DNA of 6,858 bases from JAIVHC01 sp049975505 (GTDB taxonomy: Bacteria > Desulfobacterota > Desulfuromonadia > Desulfuromonadales > Desulfuromonadaceae), in assembly GCA_049975505.1 (NCBI GenBank), contig JBNGCY010000098.1:1-6858 (forward strand). The letters run 5' to 3'. Positions 1 through 6,246 of the stretch are shown in pieces. The notes beneath the pieces were generated by a model. The model was not told the origin of the DNA, did no database searches, and saw only the letters and a list, made by a program, of their open reading frames with translations. Each line of letters opens with the position of its first letter. Position 1 is the stretch's first letter. The position numbers and the translations under genes were made by a program.

Positions 1-17
1 TTATATGTAAGGCACAT
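1..17 (-). other. Possible first codons of a downstream gene
   Basis: On the minus strand an ATG (17-15) follows directly after the TGA stop of the radical SAM gene. The frame reads M-C-L-T-Y before the window ends. A translationally coupled gene in the same operon is possible, as RNase G genes often follow this family, but five codons identify nothing and the Shine-Dalgarno is poor. Confidence 0.15.
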
Positions 18-2531
18 TCATGTTTCACTCTTCATGGTAACACGGGTCTTGCATATTCCCATAGAGCGAACCTGATTGTGTTCCGCTTTAAGCAGATAGG
101 CCGTGATAACCACCGGACTGCCTTTGTACAGAGTCAGTTCCAGAGCATCCTCGTTCAGATGGAGATCAGCAATGTCCGGGCGCAGATCCACCTCTAGCGG
201 TTTTTCCTTTTTCATCCGCGTGTAGATGATCTCATCGGCCTCAAGGGCAGCCGCAACGCGCTCTGCGAGATCGGCAGGAAAGGCCGGGTTGCGCGGGACC
301 CGATAGGTGCTGGTGTGGATCGCGGCCGCGGGGGTGGGGCTGTTCCATGGGATTTCCCTGACACTTTGTACGCCAAAGTTCTCCGGCAGCTCTACAGCGA
401 GGCGGGAGCGCAAAATCTCGATATCGGGGGCGTGATACAGTTCCACATCGATAATTTCCGCCTCGCTCTCCACCCCGGTGGGCAACGCATCGGGGAACGA
501 AACGCGCGGATGAGGATGGAACCCGGCGGAGTAGCGCACCGGTGCCTTGATGCGGCGCAGGGCACGGTTCACCACGGTCATGAATTCCAGATGGCTCACA
601 AAACGCGCTTTGCCTGTTTTGCTCAGGCACAGGCGCACCTTGTAGCGCTCCTCCGCTGCCGGAGTATCTGGTGTTTCCGGTGCAGGTGTCGAAATCGGCA
701 GGTCAGGTTTGGCCTCGGCATAGCGCATTTTGATATGTTCGAAGTCGCACACGCCGCAGTTGCTGCATTGACCGTGGCGGCAGTCAGGGGTGTATTCCAG
801 ACGCAGGGCTTTGGCGCGCTCGCGGGCGAAAAATTCCTTCGGGATGCCGCAACTCAGATGATCCCACGGCAGCACTTCGTCTTCAGCGCGCTCACGCAGG
901 TAGAACTCCAGCTTCAGGTTGTGGCGCTCCAGGGCTTCTTCCCAGCGTGAGAACTCAAAGAAATCGCGCCAGCTGTCGAAACAACAGCCCAGATCCGCCG
1001 CCGTGGCAATCACCGCACCCAGGCGCCGATCGCCGCGCGCAAACAGCCCTTCGAGGGCGGAGAGTTCCGCTTCATGCCATTTCAGGCGGAGTTTTTTCTG
1101 TTTCAGCTTATCGCGCAGCCAGTACTGGCGCTCTTTGGTCTGTTCCAGATTGAGCTGGGGGTCCCACTGAAACGGAGTATGCGCCTTGGGAACAAAGGTG
1201 GAGACCGCAACATTTACGTCGCCGCCCCCTTCGGTCCCGCGGCCGGTTTTCTTCACCGCCGCCGCCAGCTCCACGATTCCTTCCAGGTCTTCCCAGGTTT
1301 CGGTGGGGAGCCCGAGCATGAAGTAGAGCTTGATCAGGCGCCAGCCCAGGGTGTAGATGGTGTGCGCGCTTGCGAGCAGATCTTCGGCTCTGATCCCCTT
1401 GTTGACCACCTGGCGCAGGCGTTCGGTCCCCGCTTCGGGGGCGAGGGTGAAGCCGGTCTTGCGCACCTTGCGGATTTCGTTGATCAGCTTATCGGTCAGC
1501 GAGCCGACGCGCAGGCTCGGGAGCGACATGGCGACGCGTTCGTCAGCGTGCTGCTCCATCAGATGGCGCAGCAGCGGTTCGATGGCGCTGTAGTCTCCGC
1601 TCGAAAGGGAGAGGAGGGAGAGTTCATCAAAGCCGCTGTTGTCGAGGGCGGTTTCCGCGAGGCGCGCAATGGTTGAAGCCTGGCGTTCACGCACCGGGCG
1701 GTAGATGTAGCCCGCCTGGCAGAAACGGCACCCGCGCGTGCATCCGCGTGCGATCTCCAGCGCCACGCGGTTGTGCACCGTATTCATGTAGGGGATCAGG
1801 GGTTTGGTAGGATAGGGGGCACTGTCGAGATCGGCGAGAAAGCGCCGCGGTACCCTGGTGTAATCCGGCAGCTGCGCTTCAATGGTGCGCAGGGTGCCAT
1901 CTGCATGGTAGTGGGGGGTAAAGAGTTCGGGAACGTAGATTCCGTCGATGTGGCGCATTTCATGGCGGATGCGGGTGCGGGGCAGGTTGTTGGCGCGGGC
2001 GGTGCGGATGGCAGCGCAGATCTCAAGCACCGCTTCTTCGCCATCACCCAACAGGGCGAAGTCGATAAAGTCGGCGAGGGGCTCCGGATTGAAGGCACAG
2101 GGGCCGCCGACGATGATGAAGGGATCGTTTTCACTGCGATCCTCACGCCGGCGCGGAATGCCGCCCTGATCGAGCATGTGCAGGATGTTGGTGTAACACA
2201 GTTCGTGTTGCAGGGTGAAGCCGATGATGTCAAATTCGCTCAGGGGAGTGTCCGATTCCAGGGTGCTCAAGAGGGCGGACTCGCGCCGCATCTGTTCTGC
2301 CATGTCGGGCCATGGGCAGTACACGCGCTCGGCGGCAATCCATGTTTCCTGGTTGAGAATATGGTACAGAATGGCAGTGCCCATATGGCTCATGCCGATT
2401 TCATAGGTGTCGGGGAATGCCAGAGCGTAGCGGATATCCACATCCGCGTGCTCTTTGCGGATGGAACCGGCTTCGCCGCCCAGATAGCGACCGGGGCGGC
2501 TTATATTTAACAGGGTATCGCAGGATGTCAT
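18..2531 (-). CDS. B12-binding-type radical SAM protein fused to DUF2344 (TIGR03960/TIGR03936 type)
   Basis: This 837-residue protein joins three regions. Residues 10-250 resemble the N-terminal, B12-binding-like region of TIGR03960 proteins (RPGRYLGGE, FPDTYEIGMSHMG, GGPCAFNPEPLADFID). A radical SAM core follows, with the CxxxCxxC cluster motif at C264, C268 and C271 (ARGCTRGCRFCQAG), a GDYSAIEPLL segment near 312-321 and LAPEAGTERLR near 363. A DUF2344 domain starts near residue 629 (YKVRLCLSKTGKARFVSHLE). Between core and DUF2344 lies a second cysteine group, C584, C589, C592 and C595, which could hold another Fe-S cluster or zinc. The family is cytosolic and its substrate is unknown; relatives often neighbour RNase G/E genes, hinting at RNA or ribosome work (inference). 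The ATG at 2531 is chosen because the family similarity begins within ten residues of it; only a weak GGAA lies upstream. I see no cobalamin DxHxxG motif. Confidence 0.93.
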   Translation of the reverse strand: MTSCDTLLNISRPGRYLGGEAGSIRKEHADVDIRYALAFPDTYEIGMSHMGTAILYHILNQETWIAAERVYCPWPDMAEQMRRESALLSTLESDTPLSEFDIIGFTLQHELCYTNILHMLDQGGIPRRREDRSENDPFIIVGGPCAFNPEPLADFIDFALLGDGEEAVLEICAAIRTARANNLPRTRIRHEMRHIDGIYVPELFTPHYHADGTLRTIEAQLPDYTRVPRRFLADLDSAPYPTKPLIPYMNTVHNRVALEIARGCTRGCRFCQAGYIYRPVRERQASTIARLAETALDNSGFDELSLLSLSSGDYSAIEPLLRHLMEQHADERVAMSLPSLRVGSLTDKLINEIRKVRKTGFTLAPEAGTERLRQVVNKGIRAEDLLASAHTIYTLGWRLIKLYFMLGLPTETWEDLEGIVELAAAVKKTGRGTEGGGDVNVAVSTFVPKAHTPFQWDPQLNLEQTKERQYWLRDKLKQKKLRLKWHEAELSALEGLFARGDRRLGAVIATAADLGCCFDSWRDFFEFSRWEEALERHNLKLEFYLRERAEDEVLPWDHLSCGIPKEFFARERAKALRLEYTPDCRHGQCSNCGVCDFEHIKMRYAEAKPDLPISTPAPETPDTPAAEERYKVRLCLSKTGKARFVSHLEFMTVVNRALRRIKAPVRYSAGFHPHPRVSFPDALPTGVESEAEIIDVELYHAPDIEILRSRLAVELPENFGVQSVREIPWNSPTPAAAIHTSTYRVPRNPAFPADLAERVAAALEADEIIYTRMKKEKPLEVDLRPDIADLHLNEDALELTLYKGSPVVITAYLLKAEHNQVRSMGICKTRVTMKSET

Positions 2532-2584
2532 GTGAAATTTCCGATTGCAGGGGGGGTGAGAAAGTATGGAACCTGATGGCTAAG

Positions 2585-2690
2585 CAAAAAGCGCCAAATG
2601 CAAGGCGCGTTATTGCTGAGCAATGAGGCGTACTTACGTACGTCGAAGCAGCGAGGCAATAACAGCAACGCCGCAGTTGGTGTATTTTTG
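2585..2690. repeat. Long imperfect palindromic intergenic element
   Basis: The two halves form an imperfect inverted repeat of about 106 nt. The outer arms are CAAAAA (2585-2590) and TTTTTG (2685-2690). Then GCGCCAAATGC on the left faces GCAGTTGGTGT on the right with mismatches, and GTTATTGC (2609-2616) pairs exactly with GCAATAAC (2656-2663). Near the centre, GGCGTAC faces GTACGTC with one G-U pair. A small local hairpin, ATTGC-TGA-GCAAT, lies at 2612-2624. It resembles dispersed palindromic elements I recall from proteobacterial intergenic regions, but copy number cannot be judged from one window. It lies about 54 nt upstream of the radical SAM start, so it may sit in that gene's leader. 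Confidence 0.6.
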
Positions 2691-2732
2691 CGACGCCATC
2701 AAAATAGAACAATTTACCTTGATGCAAGGTGC

Positions 2733-2761
2733 CTGACAAGGATTTTCAGGCGTGCTATTAT
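2733..2761 (+). promoter_or_regulatory. Sigma70-type promoter for the PHP-aldolase unit
   Basis: The -35 is CTGACA (2733-2738, 5/6 to consensus), followed by a 17-nt spacer and a -10 TATTAT (2756-2761, 5/6). A TG at 2753-2754 makes it an extended -10. The discriminator, ACCCGCC, is GC-rich as in growth-rate-controlled or stringent promoters. Transcription would start near 2768, leaving a leader of about 224 nt that runs through the MITE-like element before the PHP start codon. Confidence 0.6.
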
Positions 2762-2762
2762 A
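2757..2762 (-). promoter_or_regulatory. Minus-strand TATAAT overlapping the plus-strand -10
   Basis: The bases ATTATA read TATAAT on the minus strand, a perfect -10 facing the radical SAM gene. The -35 position 17 nt upstream matches consensus poorly (about 2/6). If active, it would give the radical SAM mRNA a leader of over 200 nt containing the 2585-2690 palindrome. Confidence 0.25.
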
Positions 2763-2799
2763 CCCGCCAGGGATTTTGATTAAATGGATGGATGTTACT

Positions 2800-2953
2800 T
2801 TGTAGGTAGTGCCCACATGACGTGGGCGGTGACGGTTTTTCGCCTACGTTGGTGGGCAACCGTAGGGGCAGCCCCCCGTGGTTGCCCTGATCCAATGCCG
2901 CAGATACGTGATCGATGGAATGGGCAGGCACTGGGACCTGCCCCTACCTACAA
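2800..2953. repeat. MITE-like element with 10-bp terminal inverted repeats
   Basis: TTGTAGGTAG at 2800-2809 is the exact reverse complement of CTACCTACAA at 2944-2953, enclosing 154 bp with no plausible gene. Inside are three perfect hairpins: GCCCAC-ATGAC-GTGGGC (2811-2827), GGGCAAC/GTTGCCC (2854-2860 and 2881-2887) with GGGGC-A-GCCCC in its loop, and GGGCAGG/CCTGCCC (2922-2928 and 2937-2943). GTAGGGGC-type palindromes are familiar from Geobacter-like genomes. No clear target-site duplication flanks it. It lies between the promoter and the PHP gene, so it would be transcribed as structured leader RNA. Confidence 0.6.
2806..2831 (+). repeat. 26-nt direct repeat, copy 1
   Basis: This sequence, with core CCCACATGACGTGGGCGGTG, matches 4499-4524 at 25 of 26 positions (G here at 2811, A at 4504) in the same orientation. 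It contains a hairpin, here with a 6-bp stem. Five T residues (2836-2840) lie 8 nt past the stem, too far for a convincing intrinsic terminator. Confidence 0.8.
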
Positions 2954-2991
2954 TAATGTAAACCCTGATTCAACATAGATACGGAGATTAT

Positions 2992-3774
2992 ATGACCAGT
3001 TCGACACAGGGGCATTCTCTGGAACACTTACCCGTGCCTTCCCCTACGGTGGATATTCATATCCACAGCATCGCTTCCGGGCATGCGTTCAGTACCGTGG
3101 AAGAGATCGTCGCTGCGGCAAGTGAGCGTGGCCTCGAGGGGGTGGCGATTACCGATCACGGCCCCGCACTTCCGGGTGGACCGCATCTGTACCATTTCAT
3201 GGCGCTGCGCTTTATCCCCGAGGTTATGCAGGGGGTACGAGTGTTGCGCGGCATAGAAGCCAACATCCTCGATGAGGGCAAATTGGATGTCGGAAAAGAT
3301 GCCCTCGAGCAGCTGGATATCGTCCTCGCCGGTTTTCACGAAGGGTGCGGCTATACGGGAACCAGTGAAGCGGAAAACACCCGCACCCTCATCAAAGCGA
3401 TGGAGAATCCATGGGTGGATATTATCTCTCATCCGGGCAATCCCGCGTATCCCCTTGATTATGTTGCAGTAGTGGATCAGGCGGTGCGCACCGGCACCGC
3501 GCTGGAGATCAACAGCTCCTCCTTTTCCATCAGCCGCAAAAACAGTGCGCCCAACTGTCTGGAGATCGCGCGCCTGTGCGCGGAAAAAGGCGCCCTGGTC
3601 GCCATCGGCAGCGATGCGCATATCAGCAGTGGAGTCGGCAGGTTTGCCCATGCCCTCGAGGCCCTGGAGCAGGGTGGAATTCTTCCGGCCCAGGTGGTGA
3701 ATCGGAACCTGGAAGCGTTAGTAGCATTTCTGCAACGTATGGGATGCCGCCCCGATCTGCGTGTGGGGATGTAG
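2992..3774 (+). CDS. PHP-domain phosphatase, YcdX type
   Basis: This 260-residue protein of the PHP metal-dependent phosphoesterase family closely resembles E. coli YcdX, a cytosolic phosphatase with a trinuclear zinc site. All nine expected ligands are present: H23 and H25 (DIHIH), H31 (SGHAFST), H56 (ITDHGP), E89 (RGIEANI), H116 (AGFHE), H147 (ISHPGNP), and D208 and H210 (GSDAH). The signature ALEINSSSF is near residue 170. The N-terminus is about 17 residues longer than YcdX. The ATG at 2992 is preceded by GGAG (2983-2986) at 5 nt. It is followed after 2 nt by the aldolase gene, so the two are surely co-transcribed. The physiological substrate is unknown; a sugar or cofactor phosphate is the natural guess. 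A histidinol-phosphatase label is unlikely because the YcdX signature is so complete. Confidence 0.92.
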   Translation: MTSSTQGHSLEHLPVPSPTVDIHIHSIASGHAFSTVEEIVAAASERGLEGVAITDHGPALPGGPHLYHFMALRFIPEVMQGVRVLRGIEANILDEGKLDVGKDALEQLDIVLAGFHEGCGYTGTSEAENTRTLIKAMENPWVDIISHPGNPAYPLDYVAVVDQAVRTGTALEINSSSFSISRKNSAPNCLEIARLCAEKGALVAIGSDAHISSGVGRFAHALEALEQGGILPAQVVNRNLEALVAFLQRMGCRPDLRVGM

Positions 3775-3776
3775 CC

Positions 3777-4436
3777 ATGTTACTTCAAGAGCAGCGCGAA
3801 TCGATTGTCAAATACGGGCTTAAACTCATCTCCTCCGGTTTGACCACTGGCAGTGGTGGCAATCTGAGTTGCCTGTGCCGTGAAGAGGATCTGGTCGCCA
3901 TCGGCCCCAGCGGGGTCGACTATGCCGATGTGGACGTGGACGATGTGGTTATCGTGAATCGCGCCGGTGACGTGGTGGAGGGGGCGCTTAAGCCTTCGAG
4001 TGAACTGAGCTTCCACCTTGCGCTCTATAATGCGCGCCCCGATGTGAATGCAGTGGTGCACACCCATTCAGTATATGCCACCACCATGGCGTGTCTGCAG
4101 TGGGAGATCCCGGCGGTGCACTATCTTGTCGGTTTTGCGGGTAATAAGGTTCCTCTGGCGCCTTATGCCACCTTTGGCTCCACCGAACTGGCACACAATG
4201 TGGTGAGTGGCATGAGTGAATACAACGCCGTACTCCTCGCCAACCATGGTCTTGTAGCCGTGGGCGCAGATATATCTCATGCCTTCAATGTTGCCGAAGA
4301 GATTGAACTGGTGGCGCGCATTTACTATCAGTGCTGCAATGTTGGAGAGCCTGTAGTGGTACCCGATGCGGAGATGGAAACCGTGTTGGAGAAATTCAAG
4401 ACCTATGGCCAGCAGGATAATAAAACAACAGGTTGA
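3777..4436 (+). CDS. fucA: Class II aldolase, L-fuculose-1-phosphate aldolase-like
   Basis: This 219-residue protein of the class II aldolase/adducin family matches E. coli FucA (215 residues) along its length. FucA cleaves L-fuculose 1-phosphate to DHAP and L-lactaldehyde in the cytosol. Visible active-site elements are the phosphate-binding loop GSGGN (25-29), catalytic E76 (PSSE), zinc ligands H95 and H97 (VVHTH) and H157 (NHG), a tyrosine at 116 (AVHY) and the C-terminal EKFKTYG with Y210, equivalent to FucA Tyr113 and Tyr209. The frame is open upstream, but the ATG at 3777 fits the family N-terminus and has GGGGA (3765-3769) at 7 nt. No fucose kinase or isomerase is nearby, so the substrate could instead be another 1-phospho-ketose, such as 5-deoxyribulose or methylthioribulose phosphate (inference). 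Confidence 0.9.
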   Translation: MLLQEQRESIVKYGLKLISSGLTTGSGGNLSCLCREEDLVAIGPSGVDYADVDVDDVVIVNRAGDVVEGALKPSSELSFHLALYNARPDVNAVVHTHSVYATTMACLQWEIPAVHYLVGFAGNKVPLAPYATFGSTELAHNVVSGMSEYNAVLLANHGLVAVGADISHAFNVAEEIELVARIYYQCCNVGEPVVVPDAEMETVLEKFKTYGQQDNKTTG

Positions 4437-4498
4437 GCAATGAGTCTGCAAGTCGCTCTGATAAAATAATCAAATCACCAAATGGAGAAGGTTTCCCA

Positions 4499-4524
4499 GT
4501 AGTACCCACATGACGTGGGCGGTG
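4499..4524 (+). repeat. 26-nt direct repeat, copy 2
   Basis: It matches 2806-2831 at 25 of 26 positions in the same orientation. The hairpin stem is 5 bp here because the first base of the stem is changed. Together the two copies bracket the PHP-aldolase gene pair. Confidence 0.8.
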
Positions 4525-4730
4525 GCCCACACCACCTTCCTTTTCTTGCTTGTCCAAGAAAAGGAAGCAAAAGAAGGACACCCCTGCACAGCAGCCCTAC
4601 GGGTTCCCTACGCTTATGTTGCCATACGGCGGATGGACCTGAACTCGCTGGCGCTCAGACAGGCGGTCCATCTCTTTCGCCTCCCGGCAACAACGCTCCG
4701 GCTGCAGTGCGAAGGGGGCGTTGTGCATAA
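4499..4730. repeat. Composite hairpin-rich intergenic repeat element
   Basis: This non-coding stretch begins with the second copy of the 26-nt direct repeat. It continues with GGTGG-CCCACA-CCACC (4521-4536), then a perfect 13-bp stem with a 6-nt loop (CTTCCTTTTCTTG at 4536-4548, CAAGAAAAGGAAG at 4555-4567). A nested stem at 4618-4691 follows: GTTGCC/GGCAAC outside and GATGGACC (4632-4639)/GGTCCATC (4665-4672) inside. Similar purine-rich AAGAAAAGGAAGCAAAAGAA stretches followed by ACGGGTTCCC and GAACTCGCTG are, from memory, common in dispersed proteobacterial repeats and are often mis-called as small ORFs. The exact ends are uncertain. The spacer 4437-4498 before it shows no gene and no convincing terminator. 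Confidence 0.6.
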
Positions 4731-4742
4731 TTTGTTACAACA
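4720..4742 (+). promoter_or_regulatory. Possible promoter/operator of the flavodiiron operon
   Basis: CATAAT (4726-4731) is a fair -10, but no good -35 lies at the right distance. Overlapping it are two dyads: TGTT-AC-AACA (4733-4742) and GTTGT (4720-4724) with ACAAC (4737-4741). A regulator responding to O2 or NO could bind here given the gene downstream. The symmetry does not match an FNR box (TTGAT-N4-ATCAA), and no regulator can be named. Confidence 0.25.
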
Positions 4743-4782
4743 GAAATGAACCAGATGTCTCAAATAGAGGAGAACTTAAGGA

Positions 4783-6018
4783 ATGGATAACGGATGCAAA
4801 ACCGAAGCGGTGCAGGTAAGTGATGGAATCTACTGTGTACCGGTGAACCTCCCCGGTACTGAGTTGTTTGAGGGGATGTGGCCCATGCCCGACGGGATTT
4901 CTCTGAATTCCTACGTGGTAAAAGGGGAGCAGGCCGCGATTATCGATCTGATTGAGGATATGGACGGACAGGCGGAATGCTATCTGTCCGAGCTCGACTC
5001 CCTGAGTCTGCGCCCGGAGGATATCGACTACCTCATCATCAATCACATGGAGCCGGATCACACCATGTGGCTGCCGGAATTCCACGCGCGCAATCCGCAT
5101 ATTCATATCTACCTCTCTTCCAAAGCGGCGAAACTCCTGAAGTCGTTCTGCGGCATCGATACCAATGTGCATGTGGTGGGCAATGGTGACATCCTCGACC
5201 TCGGCGGCGGCAAGGTGCTGCAGTTTTTCGACACTCCCCACATTCACTGGCCCGAAACCATCATGACCTTTGAGCGCGAGAGCGGCACCCTGTTCTCCTG
5301 CGATGGCTTCGGCTCCTATGGCACCCGCGAAGGGGTGTATTTTGATGATCAGCTTGAGTCCGGACAGAAGGAGTTCTTCCTCGATGAGGCGCTGCGCTAC
5401 TACGCCAATATCGTGGCGAGCTTCTCCACCTTTGTCACCAAGGCGATCGGGGAGCTGAGCGAACTGGACATAAAAGTGGTGGCGCCCTCCCACGGGATTA
5501 TCTGGCGCAGCGAGCCTCAGACCATCATCGACGCGTATGCACGCTTTGCCAGCTACCTTAAAGGCCCGGCGGAGCCGGAGATAACCCTGATCTGGTCGAG
5601 CATGTACGGGCATACTGCCCGGATTGCGGATACGATCGAGCGCACCGTGCGTGAAGCGGGGATGCCCGTGCATGTCCATCGGGTACCGCAGGATCATGTG
5701 GGCGAAATTCTTGCCTCGGCGTGGCGTTCCAGCGCCCTGATCCTGGGGATGCCCACCTACGAATATCAGATGTTCCCCCCCATGGCGTGGGTGCTGGATA
5801 TGTTCCGGCGTAAGAAGGTGTTCAACAAGAAAATCCTCCGTTTCGGCTCGGCGGGCTGGTCCGGCGGGGCGCAGCGCGAGCTTGACGCCATAACCGAGAA
5901 GATGAAATGGGATTTCTGTGAACCCATCGAATGGTTCGGCGCCCCGCGCCAGGAACAGTTTGATATAGCCCGCCAGCGTACCCTGGAGTTAATAGAAAGC
6001 ATCCGCGCGGAGGGATAA
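4783..6018 (+). CDS. Class A flavodiiron protein (FprA-type O2/NO reductase)
   Basis: This 411-residue cytosolic enzyme reduces O2 to water and/or NO to N2O in anaerobes, taking electrons usually from rubredoxin. Residues 1-255 form a metallo-beta-lactamase-like domain with the full di-iron ligand set: H88, E90, D92 and H93 (NHMEPDH), H155 (HIHWPET), D174 (SCDGFGSYG) and H237 (PSHGIIWR). The H93-H155 and H155-D174 spacings equal those of the Moorella enzyme. Residues 267-408 form a flavodoxin-like domain (WSSMYGHTARIA, GMPTYEYQMFPPMAWVLD, GSAGWSGGAQRELD) that binds FMN. No rubredoxin or flavin reductase domain is fused, making it class A. AGGAG (4768-4772) lies 10 nt before the ATG. It is first of three tightly packed genes; no rubredoxin gene is in the window. 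O2 versus NO preference cannot be read from the sequence. Confidence 0.95.
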   Translation: MDNGCKTEAVQVSDGIYCVPVNLPGTELFEGMWPMPDGISLNSYVVKGEQAAIIDLIEDMDGQAECYLSELDSLSLRPEDIDYLIINHMEPDHTMWLPEFHARNPHIHIYLSSKAAKLLKSFCGIDTNVHVVGNGDILDLGGGKVLQFFDTPHIHWPETIMTFERESGTLFSCDGFGSYGTREGVYFDDQLESGQKEFFLDEALRYYANIVASFSTFVTKAIGELSELDIKVVAPSHGIIWRSEPQTIIDAYARFASYLKGPAEPEITLIWSSMYGHTARIADTIERTVREAGMPVHVHRVPQDHVGEILASAWRSSALILGMPTYEYQMFPPMAWVLDMFRRKKVFNKKILRFGSAGWSGGAQRELDAITEKMKWDFCEPIEWFGAPRQEQFDIARQRTLELIESIRAEG

Positions 6019-6024
6019 ATCTGT

Positions 6025-6246
6025 ATGGACTCTGAGCACCACAGCCACACAGAAAAAGAAACGCGCTGGCTATGCCATGTCTGCCATTGCAGTTCTGCCG
6101 AAGGGAGCGGCTACGTATGTCGGCGCTGTTATAAAATCGCCTGCGGAGAGCATATCCAACCCACCCGCGTGCAGGATGAGAGCGGCAACGCAAGGCTTGA
6201 AATGGTGTGTGTAGAATGTATAGCGCAGGAAGGGGATGAAGCGTGA
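6025..6246 (+). CDS. Small cysteine-rich zinc-finger-like protein
   Basis: This 73-residue, probably cytosolic protein has four paired ligand sites: C17/C20 (WLCHVC), C32/C35 (YVCRRC), C40/H43 (ACGEH) and C62/C65 (VCVEC), plus an extra C22. The first six follow C-x2-C-x11-C-x2-C-x4-C-x2-H, which fits the start of the AN1-type zinc finger pattern. The last pair replaces the usual AN1 ending, and four pairs in a row also suit a RING/FYVE-like or B-box-like cross-brace binding two zinc ions. The N-terminus is His- and acid-rich (MDSEHHSHTEKE). I recognise no named family and assign no function. The start is supported by GGAGGG (6009-6014), 10 nt upstream and overlapping the end of the flavodiiron gene. 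The gene begins 6 nt after that stop and its own TGA overlaps the GTG of the SUI1 gene, so translation of all three is probably linked. Confidence 0.8.
   Translation: MDSEHHSHTEKETRWLCHVCHCSSAEGSGYVCRRCYKIACGEHIQPTRVQDESGNARLEMVCVECIAQEGDEA

Noticed and set aside
2811..2840. Intrinsic terminator made by the GCCCAC hairpin and five T residues
   Set aside because: The T-run begins 8 nt after the stem and the stem is only 6 bp, so it is not a convincing terminator, though it was kept as part of a small-RNA idea.
2585..2953. CRISPR array
   Set aside because: The repeats are palindromic and dissimilar, with no regular repeat-spacer periodicity and no cas genes.
2784..2978. 64-residue plus-strand open frame before the PHP gene
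   Set aside because: It is a translation of the MITE-like element, with no family resemblance and a poor start context.
4733..4742. FNR or CRP-type operator
   Set aside because: TGTT-AC-AACA has the wrong half-sites and spacing for TTGAT-N4-ATCAA or TGTGA-N6-TCACA, so no regulator is named.
4510..4749. 79-residue plus-strand open frame between the aldolase and flavodiiron genes
   Set aside because: It lies wholly in the hairpin-rich repeat block, has no ribosome-binding site of note and no recognisable protein pattern; a second overlapping frame is equally open.
4735..5697. 320-residue minus-strand open frame opposite the flavodiiron gene
   Set aside because: The plus strand encodes a complete enzyme with all di-iron ligands; the long antisense frame is a codon-bias shadow typical of GC-rich genes.
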